In this document: positions 36,306-45,781 of the stretch, piece after piece
Layout: each line of letters starts with the position of its first letter
Position numbering within the stretch: position 1 is the first letter of the stretch
Assembly (NCBI GenBank): GCA_950295325.1
Contig: OX485807.1
Location: forward strand, 15,961,001-16,025,000
DNA from: Polytrichum commune
Lineage: Eukaryota > Streptophyta > Polytrichopsida > Polytrichales > Polytrichaceae
Direction: 5' to 3'
Length of the DNA stretch: 64,000 bases
The notes under the pieces: generated by a model
Told to the model about the DNA's origin: nothing
Databases searched by the model: none
The model's input: only the letters and a program-made list of their open reading frames with translations
Made by a program: the position numbers and the translations under genes

Positions 36306-37930
36306 GGTTGATGTTGGGTTAGTGGTAATTAGAATAGTGGGCTTGGTTTAGAGTAGGGTTGCACACCTTAGAATAGCGAGGGATTTAGGCAAGAGTATAA
36401 AGGGGGAGGAATATACGAGTGTGACATTAGATTATGTTATAGCTAGTTAATAGAGTTAGCACAAAATGTTAGTTAGATGATTAGTCATTAGCAAGTTGGT
36501 TGATCACCAAACATTATAAGGTGGCATTAGGAGATGGACTTTTGATTGAATTGTGTGGGATTGTACTTGATGACGCTAATAGCGCCATGATAGATAAGAG
36601 TGTTTCTTAACACTTGTAATCTTGTTATGGAATAAATTGGTGTGCACGAATTGATGGGAAATGTACTGAATCCTCACGAAGTGGGTAAGGGGGAGTCATG
36701 TGAAACGGATGTGATAACCATTCCCTCACCCGGACTAGGACGCTTAAGGGTGGGCGGTTTGGCCTCACAGTGGCCCCCACTGAGACTTGAAGGAGGGAGC
36801 AAGCATTCTTGTCCACGAGGGTTGCCCATTGTAAGCATCATCCATCTTTAGTACGATGATGTTGTATGTTGCCATTTTTATTAATCAACACGCACCACCC
36901 AAAAAAACATTTCTAAAGAGAACACCCAAAAAAAACACGTCACCTCATATTAATGGAAAGAAACTTTATTTCCCCAAGATAGATAAATAAAACATAACGT
37001 TACTCAACATTCAACTTTCATTCCATGGGCCCTCGTGATATAATAGTGAGATGCTCAAAAAATTGCGCTAGGAGACCCAAATTCATATTGAACTCATATC
37101 ACCTCATTGTGATATTCCAAGGATCCACATTGTTGAGTGATGCTATGAAGGCTCATCATGGCTGTCATTTGCCATGCCCGCAAAAGAGTATAAGGATGCG
37201 AGGTCCCGAGCTCATTAGAGCTGACCACCCCATCTCTTCCTTGAAGAGGAAAAATGGACGCTCTTAAGGGCCTTGCCGAGATCATTGTCAAAGGGATCTT
37301 GGGGATTAACTTTTCAGCCTTCAATTGCAAGATATTACCTTATAGGCTATGGTTACGAGGTAAAATTTTAAAGCCAAGTACACCACATACATGTCATTCT
37401 ATTGGCCAAGAACACCACATGTGTGGTTCCATTAGCCAAGCTTCATTCATCATACTCCCACACACATTTGCCATGGGGCTTAAACCACACAAGGTAGTGA
37501 CCTCCCACACACCCAAAAAGATACATTACCTACTATTTGAATTAGGTGTGCACGTCGATTTGAAGGGGCACTTGGAAGGTTCATTTTTGCTCTAATGCCC
37601 TGATTTATTGTGAAAATGAAATGCAAGATGCAAAGTGACCAAACATTTTGTATTACACCCAAGCCAAGTCCTTGCATTTTTTGCAATTAAATCATGGAAT
37701 TCACCCAATTTCTTGAGGCGGCTCTAAACCTTCATCATTTCAATAGACATTTTGGCGCCATCTCATCTCTTTCCTTGATTGCATTGACATACATCCCTAC
37801 GCAAATCGACAAAGCAAAAGGCACCGTGCAAAATAACTAAGAATGGAACTCTTCAACCAAACACACTCCTTGCAATATTCCCATGGACAGTAGCATGGAG
37901 AATTGAAAATGATGAAGATATTAAAAACCA
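36306..37930. other. Intergenic, no gene recognised
   Basis: Relatively GC-rich at 36640-36840, with overlapping frames on both strands that lack domains. Segment 37040-37160 (ATAATAGTGAGATGCTCAAAA) resembles 37980-38070. It may be the internal part of an old retroelement; I cannot support more. Confidence 0.4.
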
Positions 37931-37949
37931 CACTCTCATGGTCCATAAT

Positions 37950-38080
37950 ATTATTAAGCAGTGTTCGTTCATTATGTAAGCCTTGAGAATATAACCATGG
38001 GATGCTCAAACCTTATGCAAGGAGACTCAAATTAAGACTGAGCTCCTAGCATCCCATAGTTATATTCTCAGGGCCCACAA
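37950..38080. repeat. Inverted repeat next to the hAT element
   Basis: GAGAATATAACCATGGGATGCT (37985-38006) and its near complement in 38049-38072 (AGCATCCCATAGTTATATTCTC) form a stem with a loop of about 40 bp. Related arms occur singly near 7410 and 37040. Confidence 0.75.
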
Positions 38081-38110
38081 CATGGAAGCCCACTACTTAA
38101 CAATGTCATT

Positions 38111-39040
38111 CAGTGCATATGTTTGACAAAGTTTTTGCAAGTTTTTTTCTTTTGACACGCAAAAACTTGCACAAAAAAAAAATGCACGTCAATTGACATG
38201 CACAATCTAGAAATTGACACGTACTGTGACTTGTGAAGAAGAAAACCACATGTCAATTGACACACTAGAAATTGAAATGACACGTATTACTTGAGTATTA
38301 TAAAGTGCAACTCAAGTATCCGGAAAACATAACCCATAACAGTAGGAGAACTTCCTACACTCACTTTGCTCTTGCAATTTCCTTTGTAACCGGGAGCTAA
38401 GACAGTGATCGGAGAGCGAGACTAACTAAGAACATGGCGAGGCAAATGTTTCAATACACTGAAGAAGAGAGTGACATGTGTAAGGGAGAACTCCTAGAAT
38501 TTACGGAAACACTTCGACATGAGTGTGAGAACAAAACGATATTTGAGGCTTGGCGCATATGTGGTAGCAATTTGGAATGGCACACAAATTGGCCTAAACT
38601 TATGCAACTTTGGCAAAAAATTATACTCATTCCATCAAGTATAGCTGTTTGTGAGAGAGGATTTTCCAAACAAAATGCAATCAAAAGCCACTTGCGCAAT
38701 AGGTTGAACTTGAAGACCCTTGATGCTCTTATGCAGGTTTCTCTTTGTGGGCTTGAAGTTGATGCAATGGATTGGGCTACCATCTTCAACATTTGGAGAA
38801 ACATGCGAGACCGAAGGATACTTACACTCGATTGATAGTTTTTTTTTGTTACAAATCAAGTTTGTTTTTAATTATTCAAAATATTAGTTTTCTAAAATAT
38901 TGTGTAAGCCAAAAATTGAGGTGACATTTTGGAATAAAATGTAGATGTCAATTGACATTCATTTTTGTTTTTGAAAACGTCACGTGACACTTTGGATTTG
39001 AGGTTGAACGTCACATGAAATTTGTCAAACATACACACTG
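38111..39040 (+). mobile_element. hAT element, 930 bp, with a perfect 8-bp target duplication
   Basis: The left end CAGTGCATATGTTTGACAAA and the complement of the right end (CAGTGTGTATGTTTGACAAA) differ at two positions in 20. The octamer ATGTCATT occurs immediately outside both ends (38103-38110 and 39041-39048). Subterminal regions repeat TGTCAATTGACA-like palindromes, plausible transposase binding sites. A TATTATAAAG promoter-like box at 38296-38305 precedes the only ORF (38434-38835). The intact duplication suggests fairly recent insertion. Confidence 0.95.
38434..38835 (+). CDS. Orphan hAT C-terminal dimerisation domain protein, 133 aa
   Basis: The frame begins MARQMFQYTEEES and, from residue 49, carries the hAT-C dimerisation signature: WPKLMQLWQKIILIPSSIAVCERGFSKQNAIKSHLRNRL, then LDALMQVSL. 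In full hAT transposases this module pairs two subunits. Here the BED zinc finger and the RNase H-like catalytic core are missing: the whole element is under 1 kb and the ATG sits about 320 bp from the left end. The ORF is intact, has a TATA-like box upstream, and ends 205 bp before the right terminus. It is either an internal-deletion product read from a new start or a short protein kept open by chance. If made, it could pair with a full transposase. The function is inferred. Confidence 0.8.
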   Translation: MARQMFQYTEEESDMCKGELLEFTETLRHECENKTIFEAWRICGSNLEWHTNWPKLMQLWQKIILIPSSIAVCERGFSKQNAIKSHLRNRLNLKTLDALMQVSLCGLEVDAMDWATIFNIWRNMRDRRILTLD

Positions 39041-39048
39041 ATGTCATT

Positions 39049-39591
39049 GACCCAATGGTGGATAGGCTACGTGGGGCGGGTGAAGAACTCATCCTTGTTC
39101 AATGCCGAGAACAACTTGTACTTCAGGTGAACCTCCAACATCCAATATGCTCTCTCTCTCTCTCTCCCTCTTTCTAAAACACACACTTGAATAGTCCCCA
39201 AAAATTCACACAAACTCTCAAGATGACTCTAATTTTATACCAACGCACTTACACACTTGGTATGAGTGGAGCACATTTAGGTAAGTTAATCACACAAGGA
39301 GAAGAGGTTGCAAAGATTCATTCACAAATTTGGAATAGAGATTTCTCATTAATTTACAAGCGCATATGGTATTGTAGTTTGTATGGAACCAAGTCGACAA
39401 CTCAAATTTTACAGATGTTGTCCACATTGACATCCTAGTTGATGCCACCTTCCAATCAAAGTGCCCGCCACATGTCCCCCTTCAACACCACAATACATGC
39501 AATATATTCCCCCATGCCATCCAATCACGTGATCCCTTTCCATATTATATCCAATGTGGTTTTTCTAGGTAATCACCGGAAAGACACACTA
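39049..39591. other. Intergenic, no gene seen
   Basis: A CT-dinucleotide run lies at 39150-39170. The frame 39187-39438 is unrecognised. Confidence 0.45.
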
Positions 39592-40158
39592 CACTAAATA
39601 GGATATTTAGTGTTTGATTGTATTTAGTGTTGTTACCACCCTGCCATGCTCAACACTAGTTTTGAATTCCTTGATAATTAATGTTAGACATAATTGTGCC
39701 GCTACCTTCCCTACTGCCACCTCCCTTATTATATTATTTTTTCATATCCTTCCTAACACTAAATTCAAACATGTAACTTCCACATATGACCATGGTTGAT
39801 ATTTAGTGTTTGAGTTCACTATATTCGTTAATTTGAGACTTTCTCTTGTCTCAAATTAATATATGGACCACAACAACATGGTCTAATGTTTGGGTCGTCC
39901 TACCTAAACCATCTTGATATGAGTTCTTAATTGGGTTCTTGATACGAACACCCACTTCAAAGTATTTGCATCTTACAACATTCTCCAATATCTATGTGAT
40001 TTTATCCATGTTCTTATATTTGTAAATGTCTCAAAATGCTAAAAAAGTCCCAAATTAACGAATATAGTGATTCAATGTTACTTACTTTCATAGCGTTATT
40101 GATATTTAGTGTATGTGTTCGTATTTAATGTATCGAACACTAAGTATCTTATTTAGTG
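39592..40158. mobile_element. TA-flanked MITE, copy G, with another MITE inside
   Basis: The left end CACTAAATAGGATATTTAGTG and the complement of the right end (CACTAAATAAGATACTTAGTG) extend into a TIR of about 40 bp, and TA occurs on both sides. Removing the nested element (39817-40069) leaves about 314 bp, close to the other family members. Confidence 0.85.
39817..40069. mobile_element. Nested MITE, 253 bp
   Basis: The ends are CACTATATTCGTTAATTTGA and the complement of CACTATATTCGTTAATTTGG, continuing into GACTTT. The flanks (GTT and ATT) do not give a clear duplication. It is inserted within copy G. Confidence 0.85.
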
Positions 40159-40634
40159 TACTTATTAGCATGGGCAACACCTTGAATCAAACATGTTTCA
40201 AAATTGGTATTCTAGTTCATTGTAATAAACACTCATCGCCACTCATCATTCGGTCAATGAACTTTGACCATCTCTAGATTCGGCCTATGAACTCCATATT
40301 TGGAAATTCAATTTCTCATATATGTTCATTCTCAATATATACAAATAGTTTTATATTGTAATTAATATTTCTCATCTATCTTTATCATCCAAATGTAAAA
40401 ATAGATTAAAAAACTCTACTAACTGTCCCAAGTCGAGAACTTCAAACTTGCAACTATTGAATCTTCTCAAATTTTGTTGAAACGAAAAGGATTTTCTTCC
40501 CGAATCTTCGCAATGGACTATATTTCCACATACAAGTGGATGAATGTGAAGTATGTTGGTGATAGTGGGTTGGATCGCCCTCAACATCAAGGGTGAAATG
40601 ATGGTTCCAAATATGTACATAGATCGGACAATGA

Positions 40635-41027
40635 GGGCCGGTTTACACCATGGACCATGAAGTCGGATCATGGAAGATGGTTTTTTTCAATGGTCCTACT
40701 TCATGGTCTAACTTCCATGGTCCGATTTCTTAAAATACCAATTTACAAAAAAAATCATTAAAAAAGTAACATCATTTCTTTACCATGGGCCCTTGTCTTT
40801 TTCTACTAGAGCACCTCTTCTGCCTCTCCCAGCACAAAACCCATTGAACCATGTTAATGAATAATGCAAGCCTTAAAATATGTCTTTTGGGGACCTCAAA
40901 CTCCATGATCACTTTGACATTTTGTTCCTTGGTGTAAACCGAAGTGGTCTCAGGACGAGGTCAACAACCAATCACATATTTTACAGGGCCTTGGAACGAC
41001 TTCATGGTCCATGCTGTAAACAACTCT
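40635..41027. mobile_element. Harbinger-type MITE (family H1), 393 bp
   Basis: The left end GGGCCGGTTTACACCATGG and the complement of the right end (AGAGTTGTTTACAGCATGG) form the inverted repeat; the family also shares GACCATGAAGTC inside. TGA flanks both ends. It is related over its length to 783-1357. Confidence 0.85.
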
Positions 41028-42700
41028 TGAGCCTTAGACCTTTAAGGGTTGGGAAACCAACCTTCGATTCATGTTGTTTGAGCCATGGACGACTCACATG
41101 TTCTTAGCTAGTACACACACAATTGAGGAATTACTGCAACCAACAACTAGGGTTAAGCAAAATTTTATATCTAGTTTTTTGTAACTCAAGAATAGGGTGG
41201 CTCCATATTATGGCAAACAGTAATAATTTTTTCCCTTGTGTCTTGCCACATGTCAATCTTTCATTAGTTGAGATTCTCTTGAATTCCACGTGGAAACTAC
41301 ATTCCGACACTATTGAAGATGAAATACAACATCCTCTACAATACCAAAACACTAGTTATGTTTTATTTTCACACGATGAACTATGTTCCGTACTCAACTG
41401 AACATGATCTTATTTCTCAATATTTTATGTGCTCTTTGGGCACTTGATGCCATGGTGCAAAAACCCTCTACATTCACATCCACAAACTATTCATAATAGG
41501 TTCAACCCATGATAAAACATTGGCATTGTTACGGTATCACAAACAATTATATGACTTCTATTTTGGTATCACCAAAGAGCATAACCAATATTTCATTATA
41601 ATTATCCCATGATTATGCGCATTATTTCATAGCACCTCTTGAAAACATCCCTTTATTACAAAGGTGTTCATACAAGGGAGGGGCATCCCCGTGGGTTACT
41701 AAGCTTTGACTTTCTTTTAGGGTGAGGAAAAGCACTAAAATCGTTGTTGAATCAAGGTTCTATATGGCCACCCAAGAATCATTGGTATGGGCACATAGAA
41801 TCCTTCCCACCAATCAATTTCCACAACTAAAGTTGGAGAAAGTCCAATCAAATATATCGATGACATGTACGGGTTACCGCATTAACTCTGGTATTGAACA
41901 TGGCTAAAGTATGTTGTTTGGCTTTCAATACCGTAGGGTGATGTCTAGTTCAACACTTTGAGCACCGAAAGCTAATTTCCACATTGGATCGAACATGGTC
42001 TTGACCAATCTAGACATGCCACATGGTAATTTTCTTCCTTTTTTGGTCGAACCAAACAACACCCTACAATATTTCAAAAGAATGGATAGTCTCAAATCAA
42101 ATATATCCAGCCTATTTACACATGCAAGACTCCACAAGGACTCGAATTTCCCCTCACCTCACATGTGAGAAAACGAAAAGTATGACACTGGACTACTCAC
42201 TTCCTAGTACACGACAATGAAAAAAATGACATGTTATATTCAAATGTGTTGAAATATATTAAAATTATAAACATGATGACAAATACTTTTACTTACCAGT
42301 CTTTTTCAACTCCAACCATAATTAGCCAAACCTTGAAGCACCTTAAATTATTGATTTGCTTCGTAGAAAGAAAAGAAAAAGGAACGTCAAAGTCTTTTAT
42401 GAATTTGCTTTCTAAGATAAGAAGGTTAACTTTGAAGCTTGGTTTTAAGTCCAAAGTATTGTTGCTACCCATAACACCACTACAATTCCTCTTGATGTCG
42501 GACCCTTACCTCAAGGTCATGACATTGGTCGGATACTAACACGAGTTTCTAGGAAGTATCATTCCATTTTCATTGGTCCTGTTGGTTGGGAATCCAAGGG
42601 CAAGGATCCGACCAAATGAGACAATTGAAAGCCTTGGTTTTATGAAACAAATGGCTTCATTTTTTGATATGGACCAATAGTATTTCTTTTTAAATCAAGG
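41028..42700. other. Intergenic with dispersed-repeat fragments, no gene
   Basis: Segment 41262-41335 resembles 17395-17466, and 41980-42070 resembles 52670-52770 (TTGACCAATNTGGATATG-like, then CACCCTACNNTA). No intact ORF has a recognised domain. Confidence 0.5.
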
Positions 42701-42709
42701 AGAAAAGAA

Positions 42710-43150
42710 ATCGTCGCATACGAGCTTGATGTCATGTAGGTTTGTGGTTGATTCAACCCAAATGACTTGGACTGGACTAATTTGAGATTTTTTTGAAGCT
42801 AATTCATGTGTCAAATTAATTGAAGATATTAGTTTTCAAGTTGCATATTGTTTTAGGACTTTTATTCTAGATGAATGAGGGGTATGCTCACATGCGATCA
42901 TTCCCTATAAGGATTGCGGGTCATTGTTATCGGTCACATGTCACTACGAGGTAGATTTCAGGTATTCATATCTCTTGAAGCCATAGATTTTGGTATCTGA
43001 AATCTACCTTGTAGTGTCAAAGAACCACTGGCAACAACCCATGATCTTTGGAGTGATTCCCTCTCTCCCTAAAAGGATGCCACATGGACACAATATATTT
43101 CTTTAGTCCACCTCCTATTTGTGGATCTTGGGCCTTTTGAACTATTGAGT
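42710..43150. repeat. Dispersed repeat related to 8340-8500, containing a short hairpin
   Basis: AAATGACTTGGACTGGACTAATTTGAGAT and GATGAATGAGGGGTATGCTCACATGC correspond, in part, to blocks at 8340-8420. Confidence 0.6.
42942..43016. mobile_element. 75-bp CACTA-ended hairpin element
   Basis: The left arm CACTACGAGGTAGATTTCAG and the complement of the right arm (CACTACAAGGTAGATTTCAG) match at 19 of 20 positions. It starts with CACTA, but no 3-bp duplication is visible. Confidence 0.7.
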
Positions 43151-43728
43151 TGCATGCATGAACGACCCCGCACCACACTTTGTTCCATTGGGTTGTTTAA
43201 TAACTAAATTCTTGACCTTAAAGCTACACCGCACGTGGTGTTTAATGTCATTTCCTATTTACAATTATGCCATGCTATAACTTTCGACTTTAACATATAA
43301 GTTTTTTACCAAGTGAAGTTGCTCACATCTTCCATTCAACTTCTTTGACCTTTGTTGGTAAAAATGAAATCTACATCCAAAATTTAGTACATTGCGTAAA
43401 TTAAATAGTGAGTGACACTGAACCCATAAGCAATGTATAGTCTAAAATGGTGGAGGGATTGAATTCATGTACATATGCCACTCATATTGGAGGTTAACAT
43501 GGGAGGGAAGCAATGAAAAGAATAGATGGAGGATATATTTTATTCCCAACAAACCTTGTTGCAAATTACACATGAGATGTAATACCATATACGCTTATGA
43601 GGTTAGTCAATTCTCCCCATAATAGTGAAGTTTCTACTTGACACACTTGAACCCTCAAAGGCAACACCCAATAGTGACATAATACATGGCACAAAGTTTG
43701 TAATATCAATAAATGAATGCCAAACCAC
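43151..43728. other. Intergenic, with a decayed MITE relic
   Basis: Segment 43215-43440 (AATGTCATTTCCTATTTAC ... TAGTGAGTGACAC) resembles the interior of the MITE at 49745-49961, with degraded ends. Confidence 0.45.
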
Positions 43729-44223
43729 ATACAATCCACCCTCTATAAACGTTACACTTATAAACGTTAACTCATTATATTTTTTTAACAAAATCTTACT
43801 CCCCTCATATTGCTAACTAGAATGTTAACTATGTTAAATGTTAACAATAATTTACTCCCCTCTTTGTTAATTTGCCACTTATAAATGTTAACCTACGAAA
43901 TACATCCAATACTGTGTGATGACATTCATTACATTGACTCACAACCTTTCAAAGTGGCAAAAGCCACCAAATTTGACTTTTGTGATCAAATTATTCATCT
44001 GGACTATATCGATTCTTACTTTGTTTCATAAAAACAAAAGATTGATTTGATACACATATTTGATATATGATAATTTTGCAAAACTCTCCCTCCATAATTG
44101 TAATGAATTTATATTTGTTAAGCATTCAAAAGGCTCCCCTTATAACTGTTACAATGTTAACTCACTATAAATGTTAGGAAATTTTTACTCCAGAGCCTAA
44201 CATTTATAGAGGGTGGATTGTAT
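43729..44223. mobile_element. MITE with a 26-27 bp terminal repeat, 495 bp
   Basis: The left end ATACAATCCACCCTCTATAA and the complement of the right end are identical over 20 bases and continue into A(C/T)GTTA. ATGTTAAC-like motifs recur inside. The target duplication is not clear, so the superfamily is open. Confidence 0.88.
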
Positions 44224-44232
44224 GCACATACG

Positions 44233-44409
44233 GTGACTGCCACACCTTCGGTTTTCAAGGGTAAAGTGTTCAACCCCTTCTCATGTGTAGGTATGGAAGG
44301 GGTTTTATGGTTTTCAAGTCCGACTACCACACCTTCGGTTTTCAAGGGTAAAGTGTTCAACCCCTTCCCATGTGTAGGTATGGAAGGGGGTTTTACGGTT
44401 TTCAAGTCT
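44233..44409. repeat. Direct duplication, period 88 bp, two copies
   Basis: Both copies read CCACACCTTCGGTTTTCAAG, then GGTAAAGTGTTCAACCCCTTC and TGTGTAGGTATGGAAGGGG. They differ at about five positions and directly abut the right end of the preceding MITE. Confidence 0.95.
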
Positions 44410-45570
44410 GAATCCATGCCATGATCTTAAAACAAATTGGGTTTAGTTTAGTATTAGTTTTAGTTTTGTTAGTTTTTTTTTTTTTTTTTTTTTTTTTCCC
44501 TTCTTCTTTCAATGGAACTTTGCGGTCGACCCATTTTGGGTTCACATATGAGCTCACAGTTATGATCAAGAAGTGCACATCATTCATCCCAACACATGTG
44601 ACCCTACATCATAGTGTAGTAAAGTTGTTGTTCTGTTGAAAGCTAGTCATGTATCTCATATCCTAGGAGAAGTGAGCTAAAAATGATTATCCCAATTAGT
44701 GCGTGTGGTACTAATTCCTGAAACATGCACTACATTGCCAAGTCTCAAAGTTAGCAAGGGTTGAAATGTTTACCATACATTTCAAAAAAATTAGTGCATG
44801 CTCCAAGGTGTTTTGTAGAGTGATAAAAAAGAGAGTACATGCAAACACATGCTTGTCAACACAACTTTACTCAATCCTATGGTTGAATTTTGTCTCATTT
44901 GGAATATGGCAGGGACCTCCACCATCGTACCTTTATGGGAAGAAACTCAAACGATAAGAAAAAAATCGACGCTGATATGCGAATATTGTGAATTGTGCCA
45001 ATACTTTCAATAAATAATGTTGACATCATAAATATTTTCATTTGAATATTAATGCCAAGATGAATATTGATGGGATGAACATTCCTTCCTAGATCTTTTG
45101 GTGGCACTAATTTTATAGCGTAAAGAAATTTAGTACGACCTTCACTAAATTCCCACACACACTATCATCAGCCCTCCCTCACTAAATTGGGATAAATCAG
45201 TGTAGTCGAAGAAAGCAACCATGTTACACACATCTCCATTATCACATTATGATTTTGAATCTCAAATTTCGAGATTTGTTTGGGCCAAGTTATGCCACAT
45301 GCTCATCCACCATCCCACAATTTTGACCCACAAAAGCCAAGACTTTTGGATGATGCCACCTCCAACTCCGATGACCCTTGGATGAGTGAAAGCGCACTCA
45401 TAATCAAGCAACTAGAACCAACTTGCAACAAAAAAAAAAACAAAAAACAAAACCCAAACAAAATTGAAGCTAAAACAGCATCTCCTCGAACGACGCCCTC
45501 GCACGCCGCTCATAGGCTGAATTTTTAGGTCGTCTCAAACTCCCGCCTTCAATCCTTTTTCGTCTTCATC
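44410..45570. other. Intergenic upstream of La; T-tract
   Basis: A run of about 25 T lies at 44473-44498. No gene was recognised. The sequence near 45280-45530 has an A-rich run but no domain. Confidence 0.5.
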
Positions 45571-45781
45571 ATAACCAAATTCCTCCCTTTCCTTCTTCTT
45601 TCTTCTTTCGTTTCTCGAGATAGAGCGAGCGAGAGAGGGGGAGAGAGAGATTTTAGGAAACAACAACTACAACAAACATCAACAACGACACGCAAACAGC
45701 ATCCACAAAAGCAGAACCACATTTGCAGCAGCAGGACCAGAGGAGACTTTTTGGAGGGCAGTAATTTCGAGTCGCGAAGCT
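45571..45781 (+). promoter_or_regulatory. Probable La promoter-proximal region and 5' untranslated leader
   Basis: A pyrimidine-rich stretch (CTTCTTCTTTCTTC) is followed by GAGCGAGCGAGAGA and then CAACAACTACAACAAACATC up to the La ATG at 45782. This order is typical of plant leaders. No TATA box is assigned. Confidence 0.5.

Noticed and set aside
44421-44639. ORF spanning the T-tract
   Set aside because: Poly-Phe translation of a homopolymer run; no domain on either side.
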